Shown here one piece after another: positions 18,036-26,622 of a stretch of 64,000 nucleotides of DNA. Origin of the DNA: Kordiimonadaceae bacterium (lineage in GTDB: Bacteria; Pseudomonadota; Alphaproteobacteria; Sphingomonadales; Emcibacteraceae). The first letter of the stretch is position 1, and every line of letters starts with the position of its first letter. The position numbers and the translations under genes are program-made. The notes beneath the pieces were generated by a model that worked only from the letters and a program-made list of their open reading frames with translations, was not told the DNA's origin and ran no database searches. Location: the NCBI GenBank assembly GCA_024236295.1, contig JACKKT010000003.1:124001-188000 (forward strand), written 5' to 3'.

Positions 18036-19358
18036 TTATTCATCGGTGCTTTCCTTTTTCCCTATCATTTTATTTAAGTAATAGAGAAAACTTCCCAAAA
18101 GAATTAACCCCAATGTATATTTCCATGAAACCCATGTAGATTGGCTGATTGCAAATAGGCAGACAATAAATGCCACTCCCGGTATAATATATCCCCCAGG
18201 CAATTTTGTTGCATTATCCCTGGTTTCCTGATCCGCTTTTTTACGAATATTGGGTAAAGATAGCATACAAATGGCATAGGCAATCATTCTGGCTAATGTA
18301 CTGGCAATAGCAAGTTTGACAAACGTACCTGAAATTGCCAGCAAAAATGCCAACACTCCAAGAAATACGATGGAGTTAGCTGGTGTTTTATATTTCTCAT
18401 TTACGTCACTAAACCATTTTGGCAACGAACCTTCTTCAGCCATGGCAAATGTCATACGTGGAGCGGCTATTACAATGCTCGTGGCATTACCTAGTATCGA
18501 AAAAATTGCGGTAATAATGATTAGAACACCACCAATTCCGCCCATAAGAATTTCTGCCATTTGTAGCAGAGGAATATCACTGCTGATATCGTCTACGACA
18601 TTTGCGTAAGCAAGTGATACTAAAAAATAAAGAGCCGTAATTACCAAAACCCCCATTATTAAGGCACGTGGAATAGTTTTCTTAGGATTTTTAGTTTCAC
18701 CTGCTGTTACAAGGGCCCCTTCAAAGCCAACAAATGCATAAAGAATGAGCAATACCAAGCCATTCATGTCATCAAAACTGGGTAAGTCTTTAGGAAATGT
18801 TCCTTCCGGCGTGATATAAGGTAGTGCCAATAGCACTAGGAGCAGTACTGGAATAGTTTTAAGTAATGTTAAAACATTTATGGCTTTTACTGCTTTTTTG
18901 ATCCCCATAACATTGATTACGGTTAGAGTACCAATAATAATGAAAAAAAGGATCATCCTGATCGTTTCTGAAGAAGCACTCTCCCAAAGATAGGCGGCGT
19001 AATTAAACAAAACATTGACATTGGCGGCAATCGCCGTAACCCGCCCTACATATAACAGCCATCCTGTCTGAAACCCTACTAGCGGACCAAAGGCTCTGTT
19101 AGCATAGGCGACCGGACCACCAGTCGAGCTAAAATAGCTGGCAATTGCTGCAAATGTCCAGGCGACCGTTATTATAAATGTTCCAAAAATAATAATAAGC
19201 CAGGGTCCGATCACACCTGCCTGTTCCATTAATTTTCCGGGCAGTCCAAAAATTCCGGCACCTATTGAGCCATTTAATACCAGAAATCCGGTTGCAATCA
19301 GGCCTATCTCACGTTTGAGCTTTGCATCATTGCCGTGAACTTCCTCTGTTTCCCTCAT
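18036..19358 (-). CDS. APC-family amino acid permease (tandem copy A)
   Basis: A 440-residue paralogue of the next permease, first in the operon. The start at the ATG at 19358 gives an N-terminus MRETEEVHGNDAKLKREIGL that aligns with MSMSEEAKLKRDIGL of the other copy; a more upstream start (19517) would add 53 residues that match nothing and overlap the divergent gene. The first helix carries LVLNGSIGAGIFGLPGKLM and the sixth VGFEGALVTAGETKN, both typical of the family. Retention of two diverging copies suggests different substrate ranges. The substrate is not predictable from sequence alone. Confidence 0.87.
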   Translation of the reverse strand: MRETEEVHGNDAKLKREIGLIATGFLVLNGSIGAGIFGLPGKLMEQAGVIGPWLIIIFGTFIITVAWTFAAIASYFSSTGGPVAYANRAFGPLVGFQTGWLLYVGRVTAIAANVNVLFNYAAYLWESASSETIRMILFFIIIGTLTVINVMGIKKAVKAINVLTLLKTIPVLLLVLLALPYITPEGTFPKDLPSFDDMNGLVLLILYAFVGFEGALVTAGETKNPKKTIPRALIMGVLVITALYFLVSLAYANVVDDISSDIPLLQMAEILMGGIGGVLIIITAIFSILGNATSIVIAAPRMTFAMAEEGSLPKWFSDVNEKYKTPANSIVFLGVLAFLLAISGTFVKLAIASTLARMIAYAICMLSLPNIRKKADQETRDNATKLPGGYIIPGVAFIVCLFAISQSTWVSWKYTLGLILLGSFLYYLNKMIGKKESTDE

Positions 19359-19510
19359 ATTTTTCCCTATGTAAAAATGATTTTTATTTTTGTTGATTAA
19401 ACCATAATAAAAAAGCGGCCATAAATATAACAAAAAATAATTTAACTTTAACTTTAGATATTTTCCCATAATATAAAGTGGAAAATTTAACGAGAAAAAC
19501 AGAGAAATTA

Positions 19511-20209
19511 ATGTCACTCGGACTTGTACGAAGAAAAGAACTCCAAAAACGCCGCACTAAACGCATTTTGGGATTTGCCAAGCTCATTCTTATCATCGGT
19601 GTGTTTGGCGGCATTGGATATTACGCCTATGAAATCGGTATATCCGTTTCACAGGAAGAAGTGCTTCTTTGGAAAACACGCCATGAAACCCAGCTTGAGG
19701 AGAACGAGCAGCTAAAAGTGGAGCTTGGAAAGGATAAAGCGACTGTTGATCAACTTTCAAGATTACTGCCTAATGAAGATATAAAAAGTCTACTGGCCGT
19801 TGTTAACAGAAGGGCTAATGAAGGGGTCGATATTCAGCGAATGGAAACAATTCTTGCAGGGATATCAAAAGATGCTAAATGTTCTGCTGATACAGATACA
19901 AAACGGTTTATCATCCTTACACCTGTATCTTCACAGGAAACGTCAACAGCCAGTTTTTACAGAGGTCTTATCACACTCGCTGGACACGGTAGCCCGACTA
20001 TAAATGAAAACGGCAACCCGGAAGCCTGGTTTGATACCGCAAAAGAAATCACTATTAGCTTCATGATGCCTGGAGGTGATAAACAGGAAGTCAGCGGCAC
20101 TTTACCACTTTATCACAGTGTCATAACCGGAGGGTCCGAATATAGATTTAGCATAACAGCAGGCAGGACCAGTTTTGTCGATGCCAGTGTACAAAAATGT
20201 GAGCTCTGA
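19511..20209 (+). CDS. Single-pass membrane protein with coiled coil, unknown function
   Basis: A 232-residue protein I do not recognise. A basic cytoplasmic N-terminus (RRKELQKRRTKR) precedes one membrane helix at about residues 21-42, so the bulk should be periplasmic. Residues 50-85 are rich in Glu, Lys and Leu and look like a short coiled coil (the stretch ENEQLKVELGKD). The C-terminal 130 residues are mixed alpha/beta with two cysteines. The ATG at 19511 is preferred; an in-frame GTG at 19478 would add 11 residues with no better ribosome-binding site. Its stop codon abuts that of the convergent GST gene. The architecture resembles single-pass scaffold proteins, but no function can be assigned. 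Confidence 0.7.
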   Translation: MSLGLVRRKELQKRRTKRILGFAKLILIIGVFGGIGYYAYEIGISVSQEEVLLWKTRHETQLEENEQLKVELGKDKATVDQLSRLLPNEDIKSLLAVVNRRANEGVDIQRMETILAGISKDAKCSADTDTKRFIILTPVSSQETSTASFYRGLITLAGHGSPTINENGNPEAWFDTAKEITISFMMPGGDKQEVSGTLPLYHSVITGGSEYRFSITAGRTSFVDASVQKCEL

Positions 20210-20857
20210 TCATTTATCTGCTTCAGCAGAATCATTTGGATCCGCATCATCCAGCCATGATTTAATATCCGGATGATTAATCATCAACTGGCAATAATCC
20301 TGAAGCGCATCGGGCAGATCAACCTGATAGCTTCTGAAGCGAAACACAACAGGCGCAAACATCATATCGGCAATCGAATATTTTCCAAATAGGTAAGGAC
20401 CATCTTTACTATATTTTGAAAGACATTCGCTCCATATTTTTTTAACTCTGTCAATGTCTCTTTTTAAGTCACCAGAAATTTCTGGGCACTCAAATATACT
20501 ATGACAGGCCATTGGCATTGCTTTTCTTAAAGCGACAAAACCTGAATGCATTTCTGCAGACACGGATCTTGCATGAGCGCGGGTTTTTATGTCTTTTGGC
20601 CAGAATGATTTTTCAGGATATAAATCGTTCATATACTCTGCAATAGCCAGACTGTCCCAAATGTAATCTTGTCCATCAGTCAATGTTGGCACTTTCCCCG
20701 CTGGCGTTAATTTATCCAGCTTTTCACGATCAAGTTTTGGTCGAAGGGCAATCAAGATTTCATCAAAATCGACCTCTGCATGTTTAAGGGCAAGATATGC
20801 GCGCAATGACCAGGTAGAATTATTTTTATTTCCAATTATTAAAGTGAAGTTCCCCAT
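20210..20857 (-). CDS. Glutathione S-transferase family protein
   Basis: A 215-residue GST with the N-terminal thioredoxin-like domain (about residues 1-78) and a C-terminal helical domain. Visible markers are NKNNSTWSLRAYLAL, where a Ser near residue 14 could be the glutathione-activating residue, GKVPTL with the cis-proline, and DSLAIAEYM with the Glu/Asp-Ser glutathione-binding pair. I use the ATG at 20857, which follows AGGATAATTTG; a TTG three bases earlier is unlikely. It ends exactly where the convergent gene ends. The physiological substrate is unknown. Confidence 0.88.
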   Translation of the reverse strand: MGNFTLIIGNKNNSTWSLRAYLALKHAEVDFDEILIALRPKLDREKLDKLTPAGKVPTLTDGQDYIWDSLAIAEYMNDLYPEKSFWPKDIKTRAHARSVSAEMHSGFVALRKAMPMACHSIFECPEISGDLKRDIDRVKKIWSECLSKYSKDGPYLFGKYSIADMMFAPVVFRFRSYQVDLPDALQDYCQLMINHPDIKSWLDDADPNDSAEADK

Positions 20858-20927
20858 CAAATTATCCTAACATTTTCTGAATTCTGATATTATCATGTGA
20901 AGATAATCAAAATTAAAAGGAATACAA

Positions 20928-22343
20928 GTGCTCACACAAATCAATACTGACGATATTAAATGTCTTCAAATCGAAAAACCCGAAAATGCGGTTGCCATCA
21001 GCCTGATTTCAAGTGACTATTTGGATAAATGGAAGGATAATTTGTCCAATGAGCAATTAAATTGGTGCAATAAACATAATTTCAAAGCAAAAAGCGGTGA
21101 AGTCATCTTTTTTTCCGATACTAATGGGAATTTCCGTTCAATAGCCGCGGGCACCGGTTCTGAACAATATGATCCATGGCTGTTTTCCAAAATAGCTGAA
21201 AACCTCCCAGACGGGAATTATTACATTGAAAACGAATTGAGCAACCGTGACAGTGACCATGCCATATTTGGCTGGGCCATGGCACATTATAATTTTGATT
21301 ATTACCTTAAAGATAAAAACAGAAAAAATGCCATTTTGTCTGTGCCGAAGAATTGTAATTTTAAACTGGTTTCCAGCATCATAAAAGGAACAACCCTTAC
21401 ACGCGATCTTGTAAATATTCCAACGTGCGATATGGGCCCTAGCGAATTGGAAAAAGTTTCAAAAAACCTTTCTGACTTATTTGGTGCCAAGTTCAAAACC
21501 ACTATTGGTGATGCCTTGCTTAAATCCGGATTTAACACAATTCACACTGTGGGACGCGCCGCTGAAAAAGAGCCCAGATTAATTGATTTTAAGTGGGGCG
21601 ATGAAAAAGCGCCTAAATTAACTCTCGTTGGAAAAGGGGTTTGCTTTGACACAGGCGGTCTCGACATTAAACCTTCATCTGCAATGTTGACAATGAAAAA
21701 AGATATGGGAGGGGCAGCCCATGTTCTTGGACTTGCGCGAATAATTATGGAAAATAACCTTCCGGTACGTCTGAGGGTTCTTATACCGGCCGTAGAAAAT
21801 AATATTGCCGGAAACGCGTTTAGGCCTGGTGACATTATTAAAAGTTACAAAGGAACAACAATAGAGGTCGGCAATACAGATGCTGAAGGTCGCCTTGTGC
21901 TTTGCGATGCCCTTGCTCTCGCAAGTGAAGAAAATCCTGATCTGATTATTGATTTTGCAACTTTGACAGGAGCGGCGCGTGTCGCTCTTGGCGCTGATGT
22001 CCCACCCTTCTTTTGTGATGACAAAGAAATTAACGCAGCACTATTAAATTGTTCAGAAGAAGAACATGATCCTCTCTGGCCGCTTCCGCTTTATGGCCCA
22101 TATAAAAAGCTCCTCCATAGCTCTATTGCTGATATCAATAATGTGGCAAACACCGGATTTGCAGGTGCAATAACAGCGGCTCTCTTCCTGAAAGAATTTG
22201 TTGGCGATAATATTCCCTGGATTCATTTAGATGTATATGCCTGGAATGCCAGCGCAAGGCCGGGAAAACCTGTCGGTGGAGAAGCTATGGGGTTAAGATC
22301 AGTTTATAATCTATTGACCAACCGCTACAGCACAGGAACATAA
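20928..22343 (+). CDS. M17 leucyl aminopeptidase family protein
   Basis: A 471-residue cytosolic zinc/manganese aminopeptidase. The signature NTDAEGRLVLCDAL, which holds metal-binding Asp and Glu and a catalytic Arg, and the segment GKGVCFDTGGLDIKPS with a metal-binding Asp and active-site Lys are both intact. Length fits the family. Translation starts at a GTG preceded by AAAAGGAAT. It is divergent from the GST gene with a 70-base gap and is followed by MarR and NlpC/P60 genes on the same strand; pairing of an M17 peptidase with an NlpC/P60 peptidase suggests a role in turnover of peptides, possibly cell-wall peptides. Confidence 0.92.
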   Translation: MLTQINTDDIKCLQIEKPENAVAISLISSDYLDKWKDNLSNEQLNWCNKHNFKAKSGEVIFFSDTNGNFRSIAAGTGSEQYDPWLFSKIAENLPDGNYYIENELSNRDSDHAIFGWAMAHYNFDYYLKDKNRKNAILSVPKNCNFKLVSSIIKGTTLTRDLVNIPTCDMGPSELEKVSKNLSDLFGAKFKTTIGDALLKSGFNTIHTVGRAAEKEPRLIDFKWGDEKAPKLTLVGKGVCFDTGGLDIKPSSAMLTMKKDMGGAAHVLGLARIIMENNLPVRLRVLIPAVENNIAGNAFRPGDIIKSYKGTTIEVGNTDAEGRLVLCDALALASEENPDLIIDFATLTGAARVALGADVPPFFCDDKEINAALLNCSEEEHDPLWPLPLYGPYKKLLHSSIADINNVANTGFAGAITAALFLKEFVGDNIPWIHLDVYAWNASARPGKPVGGEAMGLRSVYNLLTNRYSTGT

Positions 22344-22420
22344 TTCAGAATAATTATTAAGTTGCCAAACCCCTATTTCCTTGGCAATATCTGCTTCAAT
22401 GATGGAAAAATGGTCTTATA

Positions 22421-22774
22421 ATGGAATTTGAATTAAGTGGCCATGCCGGGTTACGACTTTGGAAACAGGCCCTTACAAATATTGTAATTAAAAAGGGTCC
22501 TGATCTCACAACGCGGCAACTAAGTGTTCTGCTTATCGTCTTTCTGGAGCCAAAGAAACATACGGTTCGTGGCCTTGCCACAACCCTAAATGTATCAAAG
22601 CCTGTAGTTACACGTTGTATTGATAGTTTAAGTATCAGGGGATTGGTAAAAAGAGTTCGTGACGAGGAGGATCGTCGTAGCGTACTTATACAAAGAACAG
22701 TAAAGGGAGCTGTTTTCCTTACTGATTTTGCAGAAATGATTGAAAATTCATATCGGGAAGCAAAATCAAATTAA
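22421..22774 (+). CDS. Short MarR-family winged-helix regulator
   Basis: A 117-residue protein with a winged helix-turn-helix spanning roughly residues 25-95. The segments TVRGLATTLNVSKPVVTRCI (recognition helix region) and RVRDEEDRRSVLIQRT (the wing, with the DxRS-type signature) are typical of MarR. It is shorter than most MarR proteins (about 140-150 residues), with reduced flanking dimerisation helices. It lies between the aminopeptidase and the NlpC/P60 gene and may control them. The ligand is unknown. Confidence 0.85.
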   Translation: MEFELSGHAGLRLWKQALTNIVIKKGPDLTTRQLSVLLIVFLEPKKHTVRGLATTLNVSKPVVTRCIDSLSIRGLVKRVRDEEDRRSVLIQRTVKGAVFLTDFAEMIENSYREAKSN

Positions 22775-22812
22775 ACTGAGCAATATTTAAATGGGGATAT
22801 AACTGCTGGAAA

Positions 22813-23661
22813 ATGGATAAAAGGTTAAACGCATATCGTAATGATATTGCCGATATAAAGTTAAAAGATATAATAAAGGCTGATAAATATAGCATTGGTG
22901 AAAAATATCAAGCTGCTGTTGGCCTGACGGCATTATATGCTATTCCTGACACAAATTCGCCAATGGTTAGTCAATTGCTTTATGGCGAGTTTTTTAACGT
23001 TTTCGACATTAAAGATGGTTGGGCATGGGGACAATCATATAAAGATGGATATGTCGGTTATTGCTCTCTGAACAGTCTCACACCGGATTTGCATGAACCT
23101 ACGCATCATGTAAGTGCTTTAAGTTCACATATTTATCCGGAGCCAAATTTAAAGTCTGCTCCGGTTGATCTTGTCCATATGATGTCTGATGTTTCGGTGA
23201 TCAACCAAAATCAGGAAAACGGATTTGTCCCGCTGGCCGATGGCAACTGGATTTATGCCACCCATATTGCTGGTGATTTTGGAACGAACCCAGTATCCGA
23301 AGCACTCAAATTTTTATATACTCCCTATCTTTGGGGAGGACGCAGCAACGCTGGCATTGATTGTAGCGGGCTTGTTCAGCTTGCCTTTGCCTCTGTTGGT
23401 GTATCCATACCCAGGGATACAGATTTGCAGGAAGCTGATTTTGGTGTGGCGCTTGATGAGGATCAGATCCCTAGGCATGGGGATATCGCTTTTTTCCCGG
23501 GACATGTCGGTATCATGCTGGATGATATGCATCTTCTTCATGCGAATGCCCACCATATGCGGGTAAGTATAGATCCATTAAGGGAAGTTATTGACATTGT
23601 CAGTTTTCAAACAGACAAACCGCCCTTAAGTTCAATCAAACGCTCCTCACTAATTTTTTAA
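22813..23661 (+). CDS. NlpC/P60 (C40) peptidase with SH3-like domains
   Basis: A 282-residue protein with two SH3b-like regions (about residues 33-90 and 97-150) followed by an NlpC/P60 cysteine peptidase domain. The catalytic Cys184 is in the motif IDCSGLVQLAF, the His in GHVGIML, and a polar third residue in LHANAHH, the usual Cys-His-His arrangement. Such enzymes cut gamma-D-Glu to diamino acid bonds in peptidoglycan peptides. No signal peptide is seen, so it likely acts on recycled muropeptides in the cytoplasm, matching the nearby M17 aminopeptidase. It is followed by a bidirectional terminator. Confidence 0.9.
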   Translation: MDKRLNAYRNDIADIKLKDIIKADKYSIGEKYQAAVGLTALYAIPDTNSPMVSQLLYGEFFNVFDIKDGWAWGQSYKDGYVGYCSLNSLTPDLHEPTHHVSALSSHIYPEPNLKSAPVDLVHMMSDVSVINQNQENGFVPLADGNWIYATHIAGDFGTNPVSEALKFLYTPYLWGGRSNAGIDCSGLVQLAFASVGVSIPRDTDLQEADFGVALDEDQIPRHGDIAFFPGHVGIMLDDMHLLHANAHHMRVSIDPLREVIDIVSFQTDKPPLSSIKRSSLIF

Positions 23662-23670
23662 ATAAAAAAA

Positions 23671-23694
23671 GCCGCCAGAAACTGACGGCTTTTC
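23671..23694. terminator. Bidirectional terminator between NlpC/P60 and cytochrome c genes
   Basis: GCCGCCAG and CTGACGGC form an imperfect stem (one mismatch) with a short A-rich loop, flanked by seven A residues on the left and four T residues on the right. It serves both the rightward peptidase gene and the leftward cytochrome gene. Confidence 0.85.
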
Positions 23695-23714
23695 TAATTT
23701 TTATTTCACTGTTT

Positions 23715-24323
23715 TTACATTGGGTCTGGTGCAGTGGCTTCTGCTGGAGCCGCAGCTTCCTCTGCTGGCGCTTCTGCTACTTCTACAGTTGGAAGCTCAT
23801 GTGGTGTATCAGAAAGAGAACGCAGATACATTATGACAGAAGCACGATCGGTGTCTTTCTTAATACCAGCAAATGCCATTTTGTTTTTTGGAACATAATC
23901 TTTTGGACTTGTCAGATACTGATCCAAAGCTTCATAACTCCATGTCCCACCATGATCGTGCATTGCAGGCGAATAGTCATAATCGGCTTTGCTGGCAACG
24001 TTTCTTCCAACGACATTCCACAGATTTGGACCGATTTTATTAGCACCACCATTATCAGGTGTATGACAAGCAGCACATTTTTTAAATACTGACTCACCTT
24101 TTTCTACACTTGCAGTTTGGAGAAGTTCAGCAATTGATGGACCATTTTCTGTTGCTACATCTGCAGAGCTTGCTGATGCAACTGACGCAGTATCAATTGG
24201 ATATGCATTTGCTTCTAAAGGTTCTTGCTCAAAGACTACTTCTGTCAGATTGCTGACGCCAATAGCTAAAAGCATAAACATTAAAATGCCCATTGCGGCT
24301 TTATTGAAATCATGTGAGTTCAC
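23715..24323 (-). CDS. Membrane-anchored class I cytochrome c
   Basis: A 202-residue protein with an uncleaved N-terminal membrane helix (about residues 8-30), a linker, and one class I cytochrome c domain. Heme attaches at CAACH (in VFKKCAACHTPDNGG) and the axial Met is expected in NKMAFAGI. The layout matches CycM/cytochrome c-552-type proteins, which carry electrons from the bc1 complex to a cytochrome oxidase. The last 35 residues are Ala/Pro/Glu-rich (EAPAEEAAAPAEA), a low-complexity tail after the heme domain. The start is a GTG preceded by GGGGAT at good spacing. Confidence 0.88.
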   Translation of the reverse strand: MNSHDFNKAAMGILMFMLLAIGVSNLTEVVFEQEPLEANAYPIDTASVASASSADVATENGPSIAELLQTASVEKGESVFKKCAACHTPDNGGANKIGPNLWNVVGRNVASKADYDYSPAMHDHGGTWSYEALDQYLTSPKDYVPKNKMAFAGIKKDTDRASVIMYLRSLSDTPHELPTVEVAEAPAEEAAAPAEATAPDPM

Positions 24324-24512
24324 GGTAAATCCCCGTAATCATTAACAGTTAAATTTTAAAGAGCAGTCAAATAGCTATAAAATAATTAGAATCAACCCTT
24401 CACTATGCCCCTTATGTACAGATATTTTACTGCTGAGACAAGTATCATTTAATCATAAAAATAATTAAATATCCTTAATATGCTCATTGTAAAAAATATA
24501 TGAGGTCTTTCA

Positions 24513-24541
24513 TTGACAGTTTCTGACTAAAAATGAATACT
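24513..24541 (+). promoter_or_regulatory. Possible sigma-70 type promoter for pheA
   Basis: A consensus TTGACA (24513-24518) is followed after 17 bases by AATACT (24536-24541), which matches four of six -10 positions. It lies 27 bases before the pheA start. The spacing is ideal, but the -10 element is weak. Confidence 0.35.
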
Positions 24542-24567
24542 GCGCAAATATTTGGAGGGTGAAAATC

Positions 24568-25428
24568 ATGTCGGATAAAAATAGTGAAAATCTGGTTTCT
24601 TTTCAGGGGGAACTTGGTGCCTATTCAAACCTAGCGGCTAAACAGCTTTTTCCTGAAATGGACGTGATGCCCTGCCGTACGTTTGAAGATGCACTGACCG
24701 CTGTTGATGAGGGTGCAGTTAAATATGCAGTCATTCCAATTGAAAATAGCGTGGCTGGACGAGTAGCGGACATTCATTATCTTATTCCACATTCAAATCT
24801 TTATATCATTGGTGAGCATTTCCTGAGGATCAATCATCATCTGCTGGTTATACCCGGCACCAAGCTTGAAGATTTAAAATGTGCTATAAGCCACGAGCAG
24901 GCATTAGGACAGTGCCGCAGAAATTTAGATCGCTGGGGCATTAGAAGAGAGGTATTTACTGATACAGCAGCTGCTGCAAAACATTTATCAGAAATAAAAG
25001 ACCCTTCTGTCTGTGCCATTGCCTCATCACTTGCCGGGGAAATATATGGTCTTGAATCTTTAAGACAGGATGTCGAAGACGCCAGCCATAACACAACCAG
25101 ATTTGTAGTATTTTCCAGGGAAAAACTAAATAACCTGCCACGTGATGTACCAACCATGACGTCTTTTATCTTTCAGGTAAGAAATACGGCTGCCGCCCTT
25201 TATAAGGTAATGGGCGGATTTGCGACAAATGGAATTAATATGACCAAACTTGAAAGTTATCAGCTTGATGGTGCCATCAGTGCTACTCAGTTTTATGCAG
25301 ATATAGAAGGTCACCCAGATGATCCGCGCGTGAAAGACGCATTTGAAGAATTGGCCTTTTTTACAAATGAATATAGAATGCTTGGCAGTTATCCACAGTC
25401 AAGTTACCGAATTGACAAGCAAAACTGA
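24568..25428 (+). CDS. pheA: Prephenate dehydratase
   Basis: A 286-residue monofunctional prephenate dehydratase, which makes phenylpyruvate from prephenate in phenylalanine synthesis. The catalytic domain spans about residues 7-185, with SFQGELGAYSNLAA at the front, VIPIENSVAGRVADIHYL in the middle, and the catalytic Thr in HNTTRFVVF. A C-terminal ACT domain (about 200-280) contains NMTKLESYQ, the phenylalanine-binding loop, so feedback inhibition is expected. I use the ATG at 24568; a GTG at 24559 overlaps the GGAGGG ribosome-binding site. Its stop codon abuts that of the convergent nudC gene. Confidence 0.93.
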   Translation: MSDKNSENLVSFQGELGAYSNLAAKQLFPEMDVMPCRTFEDALTAVDEGAVKYAVIPIENSVAGRVADIHYLIPHSNLYIIGEHFLRINHHLLVIPGTKLEDLKCAISHEQALGQCRRNLDRWGIRREVFTDTAAAAKHLSEIKDPSVCAIASSLAGEIYGLESLRQDVEDASHNTTRFVVFSREKLNNLPRDVPTMTSFIFQVRNTAAALYKVMGGFATNGINMTKLESYQLDGAISATQFYADIEGHPDDPRVKDAFEELAFFTNEYRMLGSYPQSSYRIDKQN

Positions 25429-26316
25429 TTAATAGTGATACAGCCAATATTCAAGCAGATGTCGGGCAATTGCCAATTTGTCCGGCACACGAAAATTGTC
25501 ATCACCACCTGTTTTTAAAACATTCCGGATTTCATTTTTATCGAACCAGCATGCCTGCTCGATTTCGTCATTTTCTATTTCAATATCATTATTTAGAGCT
25601 TTACCAATGGTTCCTATCATTAACGAAGATGGAAATGGCCAAGGCTGACTTTTTATATATTTTACTTCACCCACTTTGATGCGGGCTTCTTCCATCACTT
25701 CTCTTCGTACTGCCTCCTCAATTGTTTCCCCCGGTTCCATGAAGCCAGCAAGTGCCGAATACATCCCCGGTGCAAAATGCTTACTACGGCCAAGAAGGCA
25801 TTTATCTTCATGGACAATCATCATAATTACGACCGGATCAACCCGCGGAAAATGTTCGGTATTACAGGCAGTGCAAATCCTTACATACCCGCCTTTCGCA
25901 CTTCTGGTATTTTTCCCACAGCTGGCACAGAATTTATGTCGTTGATGCCATTCCAGAAGCATTTTTGCCCGTGCGAGAAGTGATGGAACTGGTGAAAAAC
26001 CATTAGCTGATGCTGTACGGGCAATGGTTCTGAGGTCCAGAAACTGGCCACAGTTACAGTCACTGGCTTCAATTGCAAAATAACTATGTTTCGGATCCTG
26101 ACCCAAAAACACTATCTCACCATTAATCTGCCCCGCAGAAAAATATTCCGGAATAAGCCCACTTCGAATATCCATAAGCGCCTCCCCCTGCCGGATAACA
26201 ACAAAGCGGGCATTTTGCGAAGAAGCAAGCTCTTTTAATAAATCATCCTTGCATCTGATATGATCACAGGGATCCAGTGGGAATTCAGCAAAAATACAGG
26301 AATTTTCAAAAAACAT
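25429..26316 (-). CDS. nudC: NAD(+) diphosphatase (Nudix)
   Basis: A 295-residue NudC-type Nudix hydrolase that cleaves NADH or NAD+ and, in characterised homologues, removes NAD caps from RNA. A four-cysteine zinc ribbon is visible (CASCGK near residue 130 and CTACNTEHFPRVDP). The Nudix box GFMEPGETIEEA plus REVMEEARI is intact, and the family-specific SQPWPFPSSLM follows about 20 residues later. The start has a GGTGAT ribosome-binding site. Length and domain order are standard. Confidence 0.94.
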   Translation of the reverse strand: MFFENSCIFAEFPLDPCDHIRCKDDLLKELASSQNARFVVIRQGEALMDIRSGLIPEYFSAGQINGEIVFLGQDPKHSYFAIEASDCNCGQFLDLRTIARTASANGFSPVPSLLARAKMLLEWHQRHKFCASCGKNTRSAKGGYVRICTACNTEHFPRVDPVVIMMIVHEDKCLLGRSKHFAPGMYSALAGFMEPGETIEEAVRREVMEEARIKVGEVKYIKSQPWPFPSSLMIGTIGKALNNDIEIENDEIEQACWFDKNEIRNVLKTGGDDNFRVPDKLAIARHLLEYWLYHY

Positions 26317-26425
26317 TTATCACCTTTTGCCAATTTAGTGACATATATAATCTTAAAATACCAGCCCCATTAAGCGGGATACAAATTTTAACTTGAATTC
26401 AAGAGTAAAAAAGACCATATAAAGC

Positions 26426-26518
26426 GCGAGAGATTGGCGGACGGTTTACCCGCCAATCCGGTCAGGCCCGGAAGGGAGCAGCCGTAACGGGATCGCCGGG
26501 TCGTTCAATCTCTCACTT
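26426..26518 (+). ncRNA. ffs: Signal recognition particle RNA, small bacterial type (4.5S)
   Basis: The conserved domain IV core GGTCAGGCCCGGAAGGGAGC is present at about 26460-26479, with the GGAA tetraloop and the asymmetric loop that binds Ffh. The outer helix pairs GAGAGATTG (26428-26436) with CAATCTCTC (26506-26514). The Alu domain is absent, so this is the short form. It lies just upstream of dnaX on the same strand, the usual location in alphaproteobacteria. A TTGAAT at 26393 and a TATAAA at 26418 could be its promoter, though the 19-base spacing is long. Ends are given to within a few bases. Confidence 0.93.
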
Positions 26519-26622
26519 TTCAAAAAAATCCAAAATAATTTCACATCGACTATAGCATTCCTGCTACACAAAATTTATAGTCGTTTCAATACTGATTCAT
26601 TTGAGCTTCGAGACTGATTTTT

